Assembly: GCA_016288815.1 (NCBI GenBank)
Contig: JAEELF010000001.1
Coordinates: 1 to 64,000, forward strand
DNA from: Ruminococcus sp.
Lineage (GTDB): Bacteria > Bacillota > Clostridia > Oscillospirales > Ruminococcaceae
DNA length: 64,000 bases
Reading direction: 5' to 3'
Position 1 is the first letter of the stretch, and the number at the start of each line of letters is the position of its first letter. The notes under the pieces are model-generated. The model saw nothing but the letters and a program-made list of their open reading frames with translations, searched no databases and was not told where the DNA came from. A program made the translations under genes and the position numbers. Shown here piece after piece: positions 1 to 10,293 of this stretch.

Positions 1-762
1 CTTCTTTGCGAGAGCCTCGTTGTTAGTGAGGATAAGACCGCCTCTCGGTCCGCGGAGGGTCTTGTGGGTAGTAGTTGTAGTGATATCCGCATACGGAACA
101 GGGGACTCGTGGCAGCCTGCCGCAACAAGACCTGCGATGTGAGCCATATCCACCATGAGCATAGCGCCCACGGAATCAGCTATCTGACGGAGCCTCTTGA
201 AGTCGATAGCTCTGGGGTAAGCGCTTGCGCCGGCAACGATGAGCTTGGGCTTGTGCTCGTTTGCGAGAGCCTGAACGGTATCGTAGTTGATAGTCTCGGT
301 CGTATCGTCGAGACCGTAGGAAACGAAGTTGAAGTACTTACCGGAAAGGTTTACCGGCGAGCCGTGTGTGAGGTGTCCGCCGTCCGCAAGGCTCATGCCG
401 AGAACGGTATCGCCGGGCTGGAGAACTGCGAAGTAAGCTGCAGTGTTAGCCTGAGCGCCGGAATGGGGCTGAACGTTCGCGAACTTAGCGCCGAAGAGCT
501 CGCAGGCGCGGTCGATAGCGATCTGCTCAACGACGTCAACGCACTGGCAGCCGCCGTAGTAGCGCTTGCCCGGGTAGCCCTCAGCATACTTGTTTGTGAG
601 AACGCTTCCCATAGCAGCCATAACAGCAGGGGAAACGATGTTTTCGCTCGCGATGAGCTCGAGGTTGCGCTGCTGACGAGCGAGCTCCTGAGCCATAGCC
701 TCGCCGACAGCCTTGTCGTAGCCGGTCACGAAGCCGATAGAATCCATAAGATCGTTATACAT
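1..762 (-). CDS. glyA: Serine hydroxymethyltransferase, 3' part truncated by window start
   Basis: Reverse-strand reading from ATG at 762 gives [18 protein letters not shown]...[14 protein letters not shown]...[10 protein letters not shown]...[14 protein letters not shown] (PLP-lysine motif); SD AAAGGAG upstream. Not in the ORF track because it has no stop inside the window. Confidence 0.97.
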   Translation of the reverse strand, partial: MYNDLMDSIGFVTGYDKAVGEAMAQELARQQRNLELIASENIVSPAVMAAMGSVLTNKYAEGYPGKRYYGGCQCVDVVEQIAIDRACELFGAKFANVQPHSGAQANTAAYFAVLQPGDTVLGMSLADGGHLTHGSPVNLSGKYFNFVSYGLDDTTETINYDTVQALANEHKPKLIVAGASAYPRAIDFKRLRQIADSVGAMLMVDMAHIAGLVAAGCHESPVPYADITTTTTHKTLRGPRGGLILTNNEALAKK

Positions 763-806
763 TTGAAAGCACTCCTTTAAGTTTTAACGTAAATAGTTAC
801 TATAAC

Positions 807-835
807 ATTATACAGCATTTCCCGACAGATTTCAA
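807..835 (-). promoter_or_regulatory. Sigma-A-type promoter of glyA
   Basis: TTGAAA-17 nt-TATAAT on minus strand. Confidence 0.7.
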
Positions 836-854
836 TAGGAAATCAAAATTTTTA

Positions 855-1829
855 TCAGCTCAGTATCGTTGCCCACGTCGTATCGGGGTTATCGGAGAGC
901 TCAGCCTGATACTTTAGTACCAGTGAAGCGTCAGCGCCGTCAACAAGACCGTCGTTATTGACGTCCCAGTAGGGCATTTCCGCAGCAGGGATCTTTTCAG
1001 CGGATTCATCGGTAGCGTTAGCGTTATATACGAGTATAGCCGAAGCGTCAACGCCGTCCACGAGCCCGTTGCCGTCAACGTCGCCGATGCCGCGCTCATA
1101 CTTGATAGTGTACTTGAGGATAGGCTTGGTGTCGCCGATCGGGAGGACAGTTATCGCAGCGGTATCGCTGTTCTTGAAAGCCTCATCGAGCGTAGCCGGA
1201 CTTGCAGTGCAGCTCGACGTGATCTCGACGGTGGATTCGGTGACTATGTAATTGCCGTCGGCGTCCTTCTCGGGGGTCTGAGTGGTGAGCGTGATGAACA
1301 CGTTCAGCCCCGAAATATCAACGCTTCCGGACTTTCTGTTGTAAACGGTAGTTTTGGGCTCGCCGGTGTGGGAGATGACAGCAGTCTGCGAGAGAGCGTG
1401 TATGGTGACGTCAGCAGTAGCTGTCTCCGGCTGGATATCCCACTGATAGAACTCGCGCTCTGTATCCACGCTGAGGTGCTTGTGGAGCACGCTCGTATCC
1501 ACGAGGGAGTAGTCAATGGCCGCGCCTTCCTCGACGTTCATCACAGCAATCTCCTCGCCCTCGAATCCGAGGAATGTCACCTTGTAAACGACAGGCTGCG
1601 GCTCAGTTGAGGGCTCAGTGGAAGGCTCTGTCGAGTGGTCTGTGGAAGGTTCAGTGGTATCAGCCGCACCCGTTGTGGTTGTGGGGTCAGTCGAAGCGGC
1701 AGTGGACGAGGTGTCCCCGGCTCCCGCGGCGGGAGCAGTGCCGTCCGACTCCGCATAAACGAGCATAGGCACAGTGGAAGCCGTGAGCAGTGCTGAAGCT
1801 ACGGCAGCCAGTATCTTACTTTTTTTCAT
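855..1829 (-). CDS. Secreted dockerin type I protein with STEP-rich linker and InlB-B-repeat-like module
   Basis: Signal peptide MKKSKILAAVASALLTAS; two Ca-binding dockerin repeats GDVDGNGLVDGVDAS / WDVNNDGLVDGADAS; STEPSTEPSTEP linker; SD GGAGG before ATG at 1829. Confidence 0.85.
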   Translation of the reverse strand: MKKSKILAAVASALLTASTVPMLVYAESDGTAPAAGAGDTSSTAASTDPTTTTGAADTTEPSTDHSTEPSTEPSTEPQPVVYKVTFLGFEGEEIAVMNVEEGAAIDYSLVDTSVLHKHLSVDTEREFYQWDIQPETATADVTIHALSQTAVISHTGEPKTTVYNRKSGSVDISGLNVFITLTTQTPEKDADGNYIVTESTVEITSSCTASPATLDEAFKNSDTAAITVLPIGDTKPILKYTIKYERGIGDVDGNGLVDGVDASAILVYNANATDESAEKIPAAEMPYWDVNNDGLVDGADASLVLKYQAELSDNPDTTWATILS

Positions 1830-2136
1830 GTTTTTCCTCCATTTTCTTCTGTTCTCTTGGTTTTCTCCTGAAGCACATACGGCACCCCTTCGAGAGCTTT
1901 GAATAGGTCTCGAGGTAGGTCTCATACGGCATACGGAGCGTCATGAAGTCAGCAGAGATGAACCTCTCCGAGTCCTCCTCGAACAGCAGGATAGCGAACA
2001 GCACTATCTCGCCGTCGTCGAGCTCTGGGACTATCTCGCAGGCACGCCTTTCGTACTCCCTGTAGAACCTGTCTATCGTCGGGAGCGTCTGAAAGCCCAT
2101 ATACTTTGAGTCAATATACATATCAACGTCAGCCAT
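1816..2136 (-). CDS. Hypothetical protein, 106 aa
   Basis: ORF MADVDMYIDSKYMGFQ...; overlaps start of dockerin gene by 14 nt, consistent with co-translation. Confidence 0.6.
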   Translation of the reverse strand: MADVDMYIDSKYMGFQTLPTIDRFYREYERRACEIVPELDDGEIVLFAILLFEEDSERFISADFMTLRMPYETYLETYSKLSKGCRMCFRRKPREQKKMEEKHEKK

Positions 2137-2148
2137 GGCGAACCTCCG

Positions 2149-2328
2149 TCAGTCCTTGTCGTCTTTGCTGTGCTCATCGGAAGAAGAGCCCCTGCCGCGC
2201 GACTTCATCTTATATGTCACAAACGCCGATATAACGGCGGCCGAGATGAACAGAACTATCATCAGGACAATGGTCAGCGTCTTTGCCGGAGCTGCCAGAG
2301 CAGCGCAGATATCACCGTAAAACAGCAT
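2149..2328 (-). CDS. Small single-TM hypothetical protein
   Basis: MLFYGDICAALAAPAKTLTIVLMIVLFISAAVISAFVTYKMKSRGRG...; SD AAAGGAG 5' of ATG. Confidence 0.6.
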   Translation of the reverse strand: MLFYGDICAALAAPAKTLTIVLMIVLFISAAVISAFVTYKMKSRGRGSSSDEHSKDDKD

Positions 2329-2419
2329 CAGCTCAACTCCTTTCCGAATGATTATACCATACTTTACGGAAAAATGCAACCTCCGCAGCGCAATAATAAT
2401 GAAAGTCCGGTGAAACGTC

Positions 2420-2448
2420 TTGACAAGGGCGGTCTGTTATGGTATAAT
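2420..2448 (+). promoter_or_regulatory. Consensus promoter of the aro operon
   Basis: TTGACA-17 nt-TATAAT, exact consensus. Confidence 0.85.
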
Positions 2449-2503
2449 TTTAAATGATTTACTGGAATTTTACGGGCAAATTGCGCCCTTCGGAGGCATT
2501 GGC

Positions 2504-3544
2504 ATGAGAAAAATCAACGTAAGGACAAGCTCCCCTTATGAAGTGCTCATCGAGCGCGGACTCATAAGCAGGTGCGGGGAGCATATCGCGCAGGTGACTA
2601 AGTCCCGCAAGGCAGCGGTCATCACCGACGATATCGTCGGCGGACTGTACGCAGATACGGTCACAGCTTCGCTCAGGAGCGCCGGATTTGAGGTCAGCGT
2701 CTTTACGTTCCCGAACGGAGAGCAGTCGAAGAACCTCTCTGTGCTCGGCAGCATTTTTGATTTTCTCTGCGAGAGCGGCCTCACCCGCAGCGACATCATC
2801 GTAGCGCTTGGCGGCGGCGTAGTCGGCGACATTACCGGCTTTGCAGCGGCTTCATATCTCCGCGGCGTGGACTTTGTTCAGATCCCCACGACCCTCCTTG
2901 CACAGGTCGATTCCTCAGTCGGCGGCAAGACGGCTATCGACATAACCGGCGGCAAGAACCTCGTTGGCGCATTCAAGCAGCCCGCGCTCGTCATCTGCGA
3001 CAGCGACATTCTCCGCACTCTCCCGCAGGAGACCCTTTCCGACGGCATGGCGGAGGTCATAAAGTACGGCATGATACGCGACGAAAAGCTCTTTGAGCTC
3101 CTCGAAAAGCATGATATATCAGACATCGACTCCGTAATGGACGAGATAGTCTATACCTGCATAGACATAAAGCGCGACGTCGTCGAGCACGATGAATTCG
3201 ACCGCGGCGAGCGCATGATACTCAACTTCGGACACACGCTCGGTCACGCCCTCGAGGGCTGGCACCACTACACCGACTACACCCACGGAATGGGCGTAGC
3301 TGCGGGAATGTGCCTTATCACCGACCGTCTCGCGCCGCACCTCTCGGAGCGCCTGAAGCGCTGCGTGGAGGCGTATAAGCTCCCCACGGGCACCGCTATC
3401 CCGATGAGCGAGCTGCTGCCGTTCTGCTCAAAGGACAAGAAGCGCGAATATTCGAGCATAAGCTACATCGTCTGCCCGACAGTAGGCAGAGCGGAGATAA
3501 GAAAGGCTGCGGTCGCGGAATTCGACCGTATCATGGAGGGATAA
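2504..3544 (+). CDS. aroB: 3-dehydroquinate synthase
   Basis: GGGVVGDITGFAAASYLRGVDFVQIPTTLLAQVDSSVGGKTAID; SD CGGAGG. Confidence 0.95.
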   Translation: MRKINVRTSSPYEVLIERGLISRCGEHIAQVTKSRKAAVITDDIVGGLYADTVTASLRSAGFEVSVFTFPNGEQSKNLSVLGSIFDFLCESGLTRSDIIVALGGGVVGDITGFAAASYLRGVDFVQIPTTLLAQVDSSVGGKTAIDITGGKNLVGAFKQPALVICDSDILRTLPQETLSDGMAEVIKYGMIRDEKLFELLEKHDISDIDSVMDEIVYTCIDIKRDVVEHDEFDRGERMILNFGHTLGHALEGWHHYTDYTHGMGVAAGMCLITDRLAPHLSERLKRCVEAYKLPTGTAIPMSELLPFCSKDKKREYSSISYIVCPTVGRAEIRKAAVAEFDRIMEG

Positions 3545-3546
3545 GA

Positions 3547-4773
3547 ATGGATATGTGTGTCAGACCGTCGGTGCTGCGCGGGAGCGTTAGCATACCGGCG
3601 TCGAAGAGCTGTGCCCACAGAGCCCTCATCTGCGCGTCCCTTGCCAACGGCGAATCCGCCCTTACCGGCGTCACCATGTCGAAGGACATCGATGCCACGA
3701 TAGGCGCGATGACCGCGCTCGGCGCCTCGTTCGAGGTCAGCGGCGACATCATCTACGTCAGGGGCATATCACAGGTCCAGGGGACTGCCGTCATAGACTG
3801 CAATGAGAGCGGCTCCACGCTCAGATTCGTTATGCCGGTCGCAGCAGCGCTCGGCGCCGAGACTGAATTCCTCGGCAGAGGACGTCTCCCGGATCGCCCG
3901 ATCGACATCTACAAGCGCGAGCTGACCCGCAGGGGAGTGCGCTTCCTCACTGAGACCATGCCCTATAAGCTGGGCGGAATGCTGTGCGGCGGCACCTTTG
4001 AGATAGAGGGCGACGTCTCCTCGCAGTTCGTCACGGGACTGCTCTTTGCGCTCCCGCTGCTTGAGGAGGATTCCGATATCGTCCTGACCTCACACCTCGA
4101 ATCGCGCCCGTATGTTGATATAACCCTCGATATGCTGCGAAAGTACGGCATTTCCGTTGAGGAGACCCCGACCGGCTTCCACATTCCCGGCGGACAGATA
4201 TACATACCTCATGACGAGCAGATTGAGGGCGACTATTCGCAGGCAGCATTTTTTTGCGTCGCGAACGCGCTCGGCTCCGACGTCGAAATAGGGAATCTCG
4301 CCCCGGAAAGCGTTCAGGGCGACAAACGCATACTTGAAATAATCTCCGGAATGTGCTATAATGGGAGTGTGAGGAGCTTCCGCGCGGACTGCTCCGATAT
4401 CCCCGACCTCGTCCCGATACTTGCCGTGCTCGGCACCTTCGGCAGCGACCGTTCCGTGATATACAATGCCAAAAGGCTCAGGATAAAGGAAAGTGACCGC
4501 CTCGCGACCACAGCCGCCATGCTGAACGCTCTCGGCGGAAAGGTCACCACGACCGACGACGGTCTCATCATCGACCCCGTGACCTCGCTCCACGGCGGTG
4601 TCATTGACAGCGCCGGCGACCACCGTATCGCTATGGCAGCCGCGATAGCCGCTCTGCGCGCAGACGACGAGGTGGTGATAAAGGGCGCGGACGCGGTGAG
4701 CAAGTCCTATCCCGGATTTTTCAAAGACTACACACATCTTGGAGGTAAAGCAAATGTCATCGATCTGGAATAA
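3547..4773 (+). CDS. aroA: 3-phosphoshikimate 1-carboxyvinyltransferase
   Basis: ESGSTLRFVMPVAAAL, KESDRLATTAAML, GDHRIAMA motifs. Confidence 0.95.
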   Translation: MDMCVRPSVLRGSVSIPASKSCAHRALICASLANGESALTGVTMSKDIDATIGAMTALGASFEVSGDIIYVRGISQVQGTAVIDCNESGSTLRFVMPVAAALGAETEFLGRGRLPDRPIDIYKRELTRRGVRFLTETMPYKLGGMLCGGTFEIEGDVSSQFVTGLLFALPLLEEDSDIVLTSHLESRPYVDITLDMLRKYGISVEETPTGFHIPGGQIYIPHDEQIEGDYSQAAFFCVANALGSDVEIGNLAPESVQGDKRILEIISGMCYNGSVRSFRADCSDIPDLVPILAVLGTFGSDRSVIYNAKRLRIKESDRLATTAAMLNALGGKVTTTDDGLIIDPVTSLHGGVIDSAGDHRIAMAAAIAALRADDEVVIKGADAVSKSYPGFFKDYTHLGGKANVIDLE

Positions 4774-5851
4774 CCGGATATCTATATCAATGTTCGGCGA
4801 GGCGCACGGTCCGGCGATCGGCGTTACGATCGACGACCTTCCTCCCGGTGAATTCATAGACGCCGAGGAGATTGCACACTTCATGGCGCGCAGGACTCCC
4901 AAGAACGACGGCACAACGCCGTTTCGCACCGAGAACACCATGCCCCACATCATGTCCGGCATCTATAACGACCGCACAACGGGCTCCCCGCTCTGTGCCT
5001 TCATACAGAACTCTGAAGTCATGGCAGCCGAGCCTGAGTATCCCGAGCTCGACAATCTCGTGCGTCCCGGACACGCTGATTATACAGGCGCTGTCCGCTA
5101 CAGAGGCTTCAACGACATTCGCGGCAGCGGACATTTCTCCGAGCGCCTGACAGCGCCCCTCTGCTTCGCGGGGGCTATCGCAGCCCAGATACTCGAGCGC
5201 CGCGGCATCTACACCGGTTCCCACATCGCCCAGATACACAACATCAAGGACAACCCCTTCGACCCCGTCCATATCACCCGCGACGGCGTGCTGAGTGTCC
5301 GCATGAAGAGCTTCCCTGTCATCAACGACCGCAAGGGCTGGGCGATGACAGAGGATATACGCAGGGCGGCCGAGGGCGGAGAGTCGCTCGGCGGCGTCAT
5401 CGAATGCGCCTCCGTGAACGTCCCCGCCGGCATCGGCTCACCGATCTTCAACGGACTCCAGAACAACATCGCGCAGCTCGTCTTCGGTATCCCCGGAGTA
5501 AGCGGACTTGAATTCGGCGCAGGCTTCTCCGCAGCGAAAATGGTCGGCAGCCAGAACAACGACGATTTCTACGTTGACGACCACGGACACGTCCTCACGA
5601 AGACCAACAACCACGGCGGCATACTCGGCGGTATATCGTCCGGAATGCCGATAACTCTCCGTGTGGGCATACGTCCCTCCCCGAAGATAGCCCAGCCGCA
5701 GGAGACCGTCGATCTCTCAGGCATGACCAACGAGACCATCAACTCCGCGATATGCGACCCCTGCACAGTTCCCCGCGCAGTACCGTGCGTCGAGGCTGCT
5801 GTGAACATCGCACTGCTCTCGCATATGCTCGATTACCCGAACTTCTGCTGA
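4754..5851 (+). CDS. aroC: Chorismate synthase
   Basis: SISMFGEAHGPAIGVTIDDLPPGE, RPGHADYTG; SD GGAGG; overlaps aroA end by 20 nt. Confidence 0.95.
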   Translation: MSSIWNNRISISMFGEAHGPAIGVTIDDLPPGEFIDAEEIAHFMARRTPKNDGTTPFRTENTMPHIMSGIYNDRTTGSPLCAFIQNSEVMAAEPEYPELDNLVRPGHADYTGAVRYRGFNDIRGSGHFSERLTAPLCFAGAIAAQILERRGIYTGSHIAQIHNIKDNPFDPVHITRDGVLSVRMKSFPVINDRKGWAMTEDIRRAAEGGESLGGVIECASVNVPAGIGSPIFNGLQNNIAQLVFGIPGVSGLEFGAGFSAAKMVGSQNNDDFYVDDHGHVLTKTNNHGGILGGISSGMPITLRVGIRPSPKIAQPQETVDLSGMTNETINSAICDPCTVPRAVPCVEAAVNIALLSHMLDYPNFC

Positions 5852-5861
5852 GGTGACAAGA

Positions 5862-6455
5862 ATGCAGGAAGAAAACATCAGGAAAATAGCCACGAGCGCC
5901 GATACCGAGATAAAGGACGTCCCCACGCTGAATATCCTCATCTGCTATCTGCTCTACAAGATAGACCGTCCTGTAGAGCCCGAGCAGCTCTACGACATCG
6001 CGATCGGCACGGGCGTGATAAATTTCTTCTACTACCAGGACGCTATCTCCTACCTCATCTCGAATGGCTTGATATCGCTTTCCACGGGCAAGAACGGCGC
6101 TGAATGCTACGTCCTCGAGCCCAAGGGCAGGGAGTGCGCGAAGCAGCTCAAGAGCTACGCACCGAAGTCCTACCGCGACAAACTTGTGCTCGCTGCGCTG
6201 AGGTACTTCACCCGCCTGAAATACGAGCAGGACGTCAAGATAGAGTATGAGCCCGCCGGAAAGGGCTATTACACCCACGTCCGCTGCCTGGACGTCAGCT
6301 CCGACCTCATGGATCTGCGCCTCTACGCGCCTGACATGACGCAGGCAAAGCTGATAGGGGAGCGCATAATGCTGAATCCCGCCGGCTTCTACGGCAAGGT
6401 CGTTGAGCTCGCTCTCAACAACGAGGAGCTGCCCTACGATCTCTCCGACAACTGA
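5862..6455 (+). CDS. DUF4364 family protein
   Basis: LNILICYLLYKIDRPVEPEQLYDIAIGTGVINFFYYQDAISYLISNGLI. Confidence 0.75.
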   Translation: MQEENIRKIATSADTEIKDVPTLNILICYLLYKIDRPVEPEQLYDIAIGTGVINFFYYQDAISYLISNGLISLSTGKNGAECYVLEPKGRECAKQLKSYAPKSYRDKLVLAALRYFTRLKYEQDVKIEYEPAGKGYYTHVRCLDVSSDLMDLRLYAPDMTQAKLIGERIMLNPAGFYGKVVELALNNEELPYDLSDN

Positions 6456-6531
6456 ACACGACCACTCATGGACTGCTTCGCCCGCGGAGCGGTCCTTTGT
6501 CATTTCTGCCCGACCCTGCGCATAGACTTAT

Positions 6532-8097
6532 ATGACGGAGGTGAGGGATATTTTCATCAAGAGCAAAATGGTACGCGATACGCTGCTGCTGACCGCTATG
6601 CAGCTCACGCTCGACACAGCCGCGCTGCTGCTTAACGTCTTCATCACGCGCCGACTCGGAGCCTCCGCGATTGGGATACTCACCCTCACCGGCTCGTTTC
6701 TCGGCTTTGCGGGGATACTCTCCAACGGCAACGCATTCCTCTGCACGAGCCGCCTCATCTCGGAGGAGCTCGGCAAGCCGCGACCCGCCCCTGACCGCGT
6801 GCTGCTCTACGCATTGACCTTCTGCGGACTGCTCAGCACTGCCGTTTCGGCGTTCATACTGCTTTTTGCCGAGCCGATAAGCGAGCGATTCTTCAGCGGC
6901 GCACAGATGACCCGCGCGATACGTCTTATGCCTGTGGCTCTGTGCGCGGGAGCGTGTTCAGCCTGCTTCAAGGGCTACTTCAATGCCTGCCGCAAGGCAG
7001 CAGTTGCTGCAGCAGGGGACATCGCCGAATTTGCAGTCCGTGCCGGAGTCATAACGACCCTCACCCTTACCGCAGACCACACCGGAGAGGCGCGCGTCTG
7101 CGGGATAATGATAGCGGGTATCATCGCGGGGAACGTCTTCTCCCTCGCGTACTGCATATGTGCGTTCCTGCGGGTAAGAGTCAGCAGGTGCGGAAGGTGC
7201 TCGATAAAGTTCCGGGACTATGCGATGTTTGCATTCCCGATAATGGGCGGGAGCGTGCTTACGGCCGCCCTCAGTAGTACCAACGACGCACTCATACCGG
7301 TCTGCCTGCGCCAGTACGGGGACTCTGTGAGCGCCGCACTGAGTATGTTCGGGATATTTGAAGCGATAGTGATACCGACGCTGTTTTTCCCGTCGGTGGT
7401 GCTGTGTTCGATGTCGGGTATCATCGTCAGCGAGACCGCCCGTGCCTCAGCCGCCGGCGACCTTGAACGCATACGCAGCCTGACCTTGCGCCTCATGCAG
7501 CTGACGCTCATGTTCTCGATATTCGCGGCGGCAGTGATAATGCGCTTCGGGCACGAGATAGGGGAGCTCCTCGGCGGGGGAGAGCTCGCAGGACGCATGA
7601 TAACGCTCATCGCGCCGGTCGTGCCGTTCATCTACATGGAGATAATCCTCGAAGCGGAGATAAAAGGCATGGGACATCAGGCGTTCTCGTCGCTGAATTA
7701 CCTTGCCGAGTACGCCGTCCGCATAGCGATCGTGCTGATATTCGTACCGCGGATAGGCTTTTACGGCATAGCCGCCTCGTACTACGCGAGCAACATCGTC
7801 GGCAACTGCTCCCGCCTTGTGAAGATACTCCGCGTGACCCGCGCGAGGTTCAGCATAGTGCGATATATCGCAGCACCGCTCCTTTACGTAGTGATGACCA
7901 TGTTCGCCGCGGAGCTGCTGACCCGCCTCCTGCGCGCCGACGGAGATTCCCTCCCGGAGATTATATTCTTCACGCTTATCTGGGGAGCGGCTTATGCGGC
8001 GTTCTGCACACTTTCCGGCAAATGTTCACCTTCTGTGACGAAAAAAGGGACTGACATTGTTGGAAATGTACAATTATCCACTTTAAAACTGTTATAA
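6532..8097 (+). CDS. Oligosaccharide flippase / SpoVB-like MATE-MOP transporter
   Basis: Multi-TM ORF, ITRRLGASAIGILTLTGSFLGFAGILSNGN; start codon uncertain. Confidence 0.8.
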   Translation: MTEVRDIFIKSKMVRDTLLLTAMQLTLDTAALLLNVFITRRLGASAIGILTLTGSFLGFAGILSNGNAFLCTSRLISEELGKPRPAPDRVLLYALTFCGLLSTAVSAFILLFAEPISERFFSGAQMTRAIRLMPVALCAGACSACFKGYFNACRKAAVAAAGDIAEFAVRAGVITTLTLTADHTGEARVCGIMIAGIIAGNVFSLAYCICAFLRVRVSRCGRCSIKFRDYAMFAFPIMGGSVLTAALSSTNDALIPVCLRQYGDSVSAALSMFGIFEAIVIPTLFFPSVVLCSMSGIIVSETARASAAGDLERIRSLTLRLMQLTLMFSIFAAAVIMRFGHEIGELLGGGELAGRMITLIAPVVPFIYMEIILEAEIKGMGHQAFSSLNYLAEYAVRIAIVLIFVPRIGFYGIAASYYASNIVGNCSRLVKILRVTRARFSIVRYIAAPLLYVVMTMFAAELLTRLLRADGDSLPEIIFFTLIWGAAYAAFCTLSGKCSPSVTKKGTDIVGNVQLSTLKLL

Positions 8098-8121
8098 AAT
8101 GTAGAAAATATTGTTAAACTA

Positions 8122-8150
8122 TTGCAATTTGTACAAAATTATTTTATAAT
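8122..8150 (+). promoter_or_regulatory. Promoter of EF-G-like gene
   Basis: TTGCAA-17 nt-TATAAT. Confidence 0.65.
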
Positions 8151-8201
8151 TATAATTGCAGTTTTAATATCTGCGCATATTCATTAAAGAGGAGAATCCA
8201 A

Positions 8202-10283
8202 ATGAAAGACTATGATGTAAACAAGATAAGAAACATTGCACTCGCCGGCCATAACGGCTCCGGTAAGACTTCTCTTGCTGAAGCTATCCTCTATAAGACA
8301 GGAGCTTCCGACCGTCTCGGCAAGACTGCCGACGGCACAACTGTCTGCGACTACGACTCTGAGGAGATAAAGAGAGGCATATCCATCGGTACGTCTCTTG
8401 CTTCATTTGAATATGACGGACTCAAGATCAACCTCCTCGATACCCCCGGACTGTTTGATTTTGCGGCAGAGATGATAGAGGGTATCCGCGCGGCTGACAC
8501 CGTGATGATAACAGTTTCCGCGAAATCCGGCGTAAAGGTCGGCGCCCGCAAGGCATACGACGAAGCCGTGAAGCAGGGCAAGTCCAAGATGTTCGTTGTC
8601 ACAAAGATCGACGACAAGGACGCTAACTTCTTCAATGTCCTCACTGAGCTCAAGACCGTCTTCGGACCTACCGTATGCCCGGTAGTAGTCCCTGTAATCA
8701 GCGGCGGACAGATAGTTTCATTTGTAAATCTCATCGAGATGAAAGCTTATAAATATGACGGCAAGGGCAACCCGGTCGAGACCGAGATGCCCACCGCTGA
8801 GATATCCGAGAAGTTCGAGTACCGTATCGACGGACTTGTTGCCGCAGTCTCCGAGGCTGTAGCCGAGACCTCCGACGAGCTCATGGAGAAGTTCTTCGAG
8901 GGTGAGCCCTTCACTCAGAAGGAGCTCATCGACGGTATCCACGACGGTATGAACCGCGGTATCATCACCCCTGTGGTATGCACCTCCGCATCTGATCTTT
9001 CGGGAATAGATATGCTCCTGAAGGAAATAGAGCTCCTGCTCCCGGCTCCCGACGAGGTCTACCCTGCAGAGGCTTACAATCCCGCAAAGAATGTCATGGA
9101 GATAAAGTGCGACGCTTCCGAGCCGCTCGCAGCATATGTCTTCAAGACTATTGCAGACCCATTTGTAGGCAAGATGTCCATGATAAGGGTAATGTCCGGC
9201 AAGCTCGTTTCCAACGCCGACGCAGTCAACTCCGCGACCGGCAACGTTGAAAAGATAGGCAAGCTCTACAGTCTCCTCGGTAAGAAGCAGACCGAGGTCG
9301 CGAGTGCTTCCGCAGGCGATATCGTGGTAGCCTCCAAGATCTCCGCTAACACCGGCGACACGCTCTCCGAAGCTTCGAGGATAATCGAGTTCGCCCCCAT
9401 GGAATTCCCGCACCCCTGCTATTCGATGACCGTCAAGGCGAAGGCACAGGGCGACGAGGCTAAGATATCTACCAGCATCCAGCGTCTCATTGAAGAAGAC
9501 CCGACCCTCACATACGTTCAGGACGACAGCACCAAGGAGCAGATCCTCTCCGGACTCGGCGAGCAGCACCTCGAGGTTGCTGCGGCTAAGCTGAAGGGCA
9601 AGTTCGGCGTTGACATCAACCTCACAGTGCCGAAGATCGCATACAAGGAGACCATACGCAAGAAGGTAAAGGTCGAGGGCAAGCACAAGAAGCAGTCCGG
9701 CGGCCACGGACAGTACGGCCATGTATGGATCGAATTCGAGCCCTGCGTAAGCGACGAGCTCGTATTTGAGGAGCGCGTATTCGGCGGAGCAGTTCCGAAG
9801 AACTACTTCCCGGCAGTTCAGAAGGGACTCGAGGAATCCGTAAAGAAGGGCGTCCTTGCAGGCTGCCCCGTAGTCGGACTCAAGGCTATCCTCGTTGACG
9901 GCTCCTACCATCCTGTTGATTCCTCGGAAATGGCATTCAAGACCGCTGCTTCCATTGCATACAAGGAGGGCCTCCGTCAGGCTGACCCCGTAATGCTCGA
10001 GCCTATCGGCGAGCTGAAGGTAACTGCTCCCGATGATAAGACCGGCGACATCATGGGCGAGCTCAACAAGCGCCGCGGCAGAGTACTCGGAATGGAGCCT
10101 GTTTCGCACGGCGTAACGCTGATACAGGCGGAAGTCCCGATGCGCGAGATGCATGACTTCGCGATGTATCTCCGCCAGACCACAAGAGGTCTCGGCAGCT
10201 TCACGTTCGACTTCATGCGCTACGAGCAGCTCCCGGCGAACCTGCTCACAGAGGTCATCTCGGCAGTAAACTCAGAGGAATAA
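8202..10283 (+). CDS. EF-G-like translation GTPase (FusA2-type paralogue)
   Basis: GHNGSGKTSLAEAIL P-loop, DTPG, VVTKIDD; full EF-G domain set; SD AGAGGAG. Confidence 0.92.
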   Translation: MKDYDVNKIRNIALAGHNGSGKTSLAEAILYKTGASDRLGKTADGTTVCDYDSEEIKRGISIGTSLASFEYDGLKINLLDTPGLFDFAAEMIEGIRAADTVMITVSAKSGVKVGARKAYDEAVKQGKSKMFVVTKIDDKDANFFNVLTELKTVFGPTVCPVVVPVISGGQIVSFVNLIEMKAYKYDGKGNPVETEMPTAEISEKFEYRIDGLVAAVSEAVAETSDELMEKFFEGEPFTQKELIDGIHDGMNRGIITPVVCTSASDLSGIDMLLKEIELLLPAPDEVYPAEAYNPAKNVMEIKCDASEPLAAYVFKTIADPFVGKMSMIRVMSGKLVSNADAVNSATGNVEKIGKLYSLLGKKQTEVASASAGDIVVASKISANTGDTLSEASRIIEFAPMEFPHPCYSMTVKAKAQGDEAKISTSIQRLIEEDPTLTYVQDDSTKEQILSGLGEQHLEVAAAKLKGKFGVDINLTVPKIAYKETIRKKVKVEGKHKKQSGGHGQYGHVWIEFEPCVSDELVFEERVFGGAVPKNYFPAVQKGLEESVKKGVLAGCPVVGLKAILVDGSYHPVDSSEMAFKTAASIAYKEGLRQADPVMLEPIGELKVTAPDDKTGDIMGELNKRRGRVLGMEPVSHGVTLIQAEVPMREMHDFAMYLRQTTRGLGSFTFDFMRYEQLPANLLTEVISAVNSEE

Positions 10284-10293
10284 TAAAGAATAC

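Noticed and set aside
64-780. 238-aa plus-strand ORF at window start
   Set aside because: Shadow of glyA, which is open on the minus strand across the window edge
1590-1670. Tandem STEP-coding repeats as a possible CRISPR-like or minisatellite array
   Set aside because: In-frame Ser/Thr/Glu/Pro linker codons within the dockerin protein; no spacer architecture
8718-10154. 478-aa minus-strand ORF opposite the EF-G-like gene
   Set aside because: Antisense shadow of a confidently coding gene in GC-rich codon usage; low-complexity protein with no recognisable family and no SD
8202-10283. Tetracycline-resistance ribosomal protection protein (TetM-like)
   Set aside because: N-terminal GHNGSGKTSLAEAILYKTGA and overall sequence fit the EF-G/FusA2 paralogue group, not TetM
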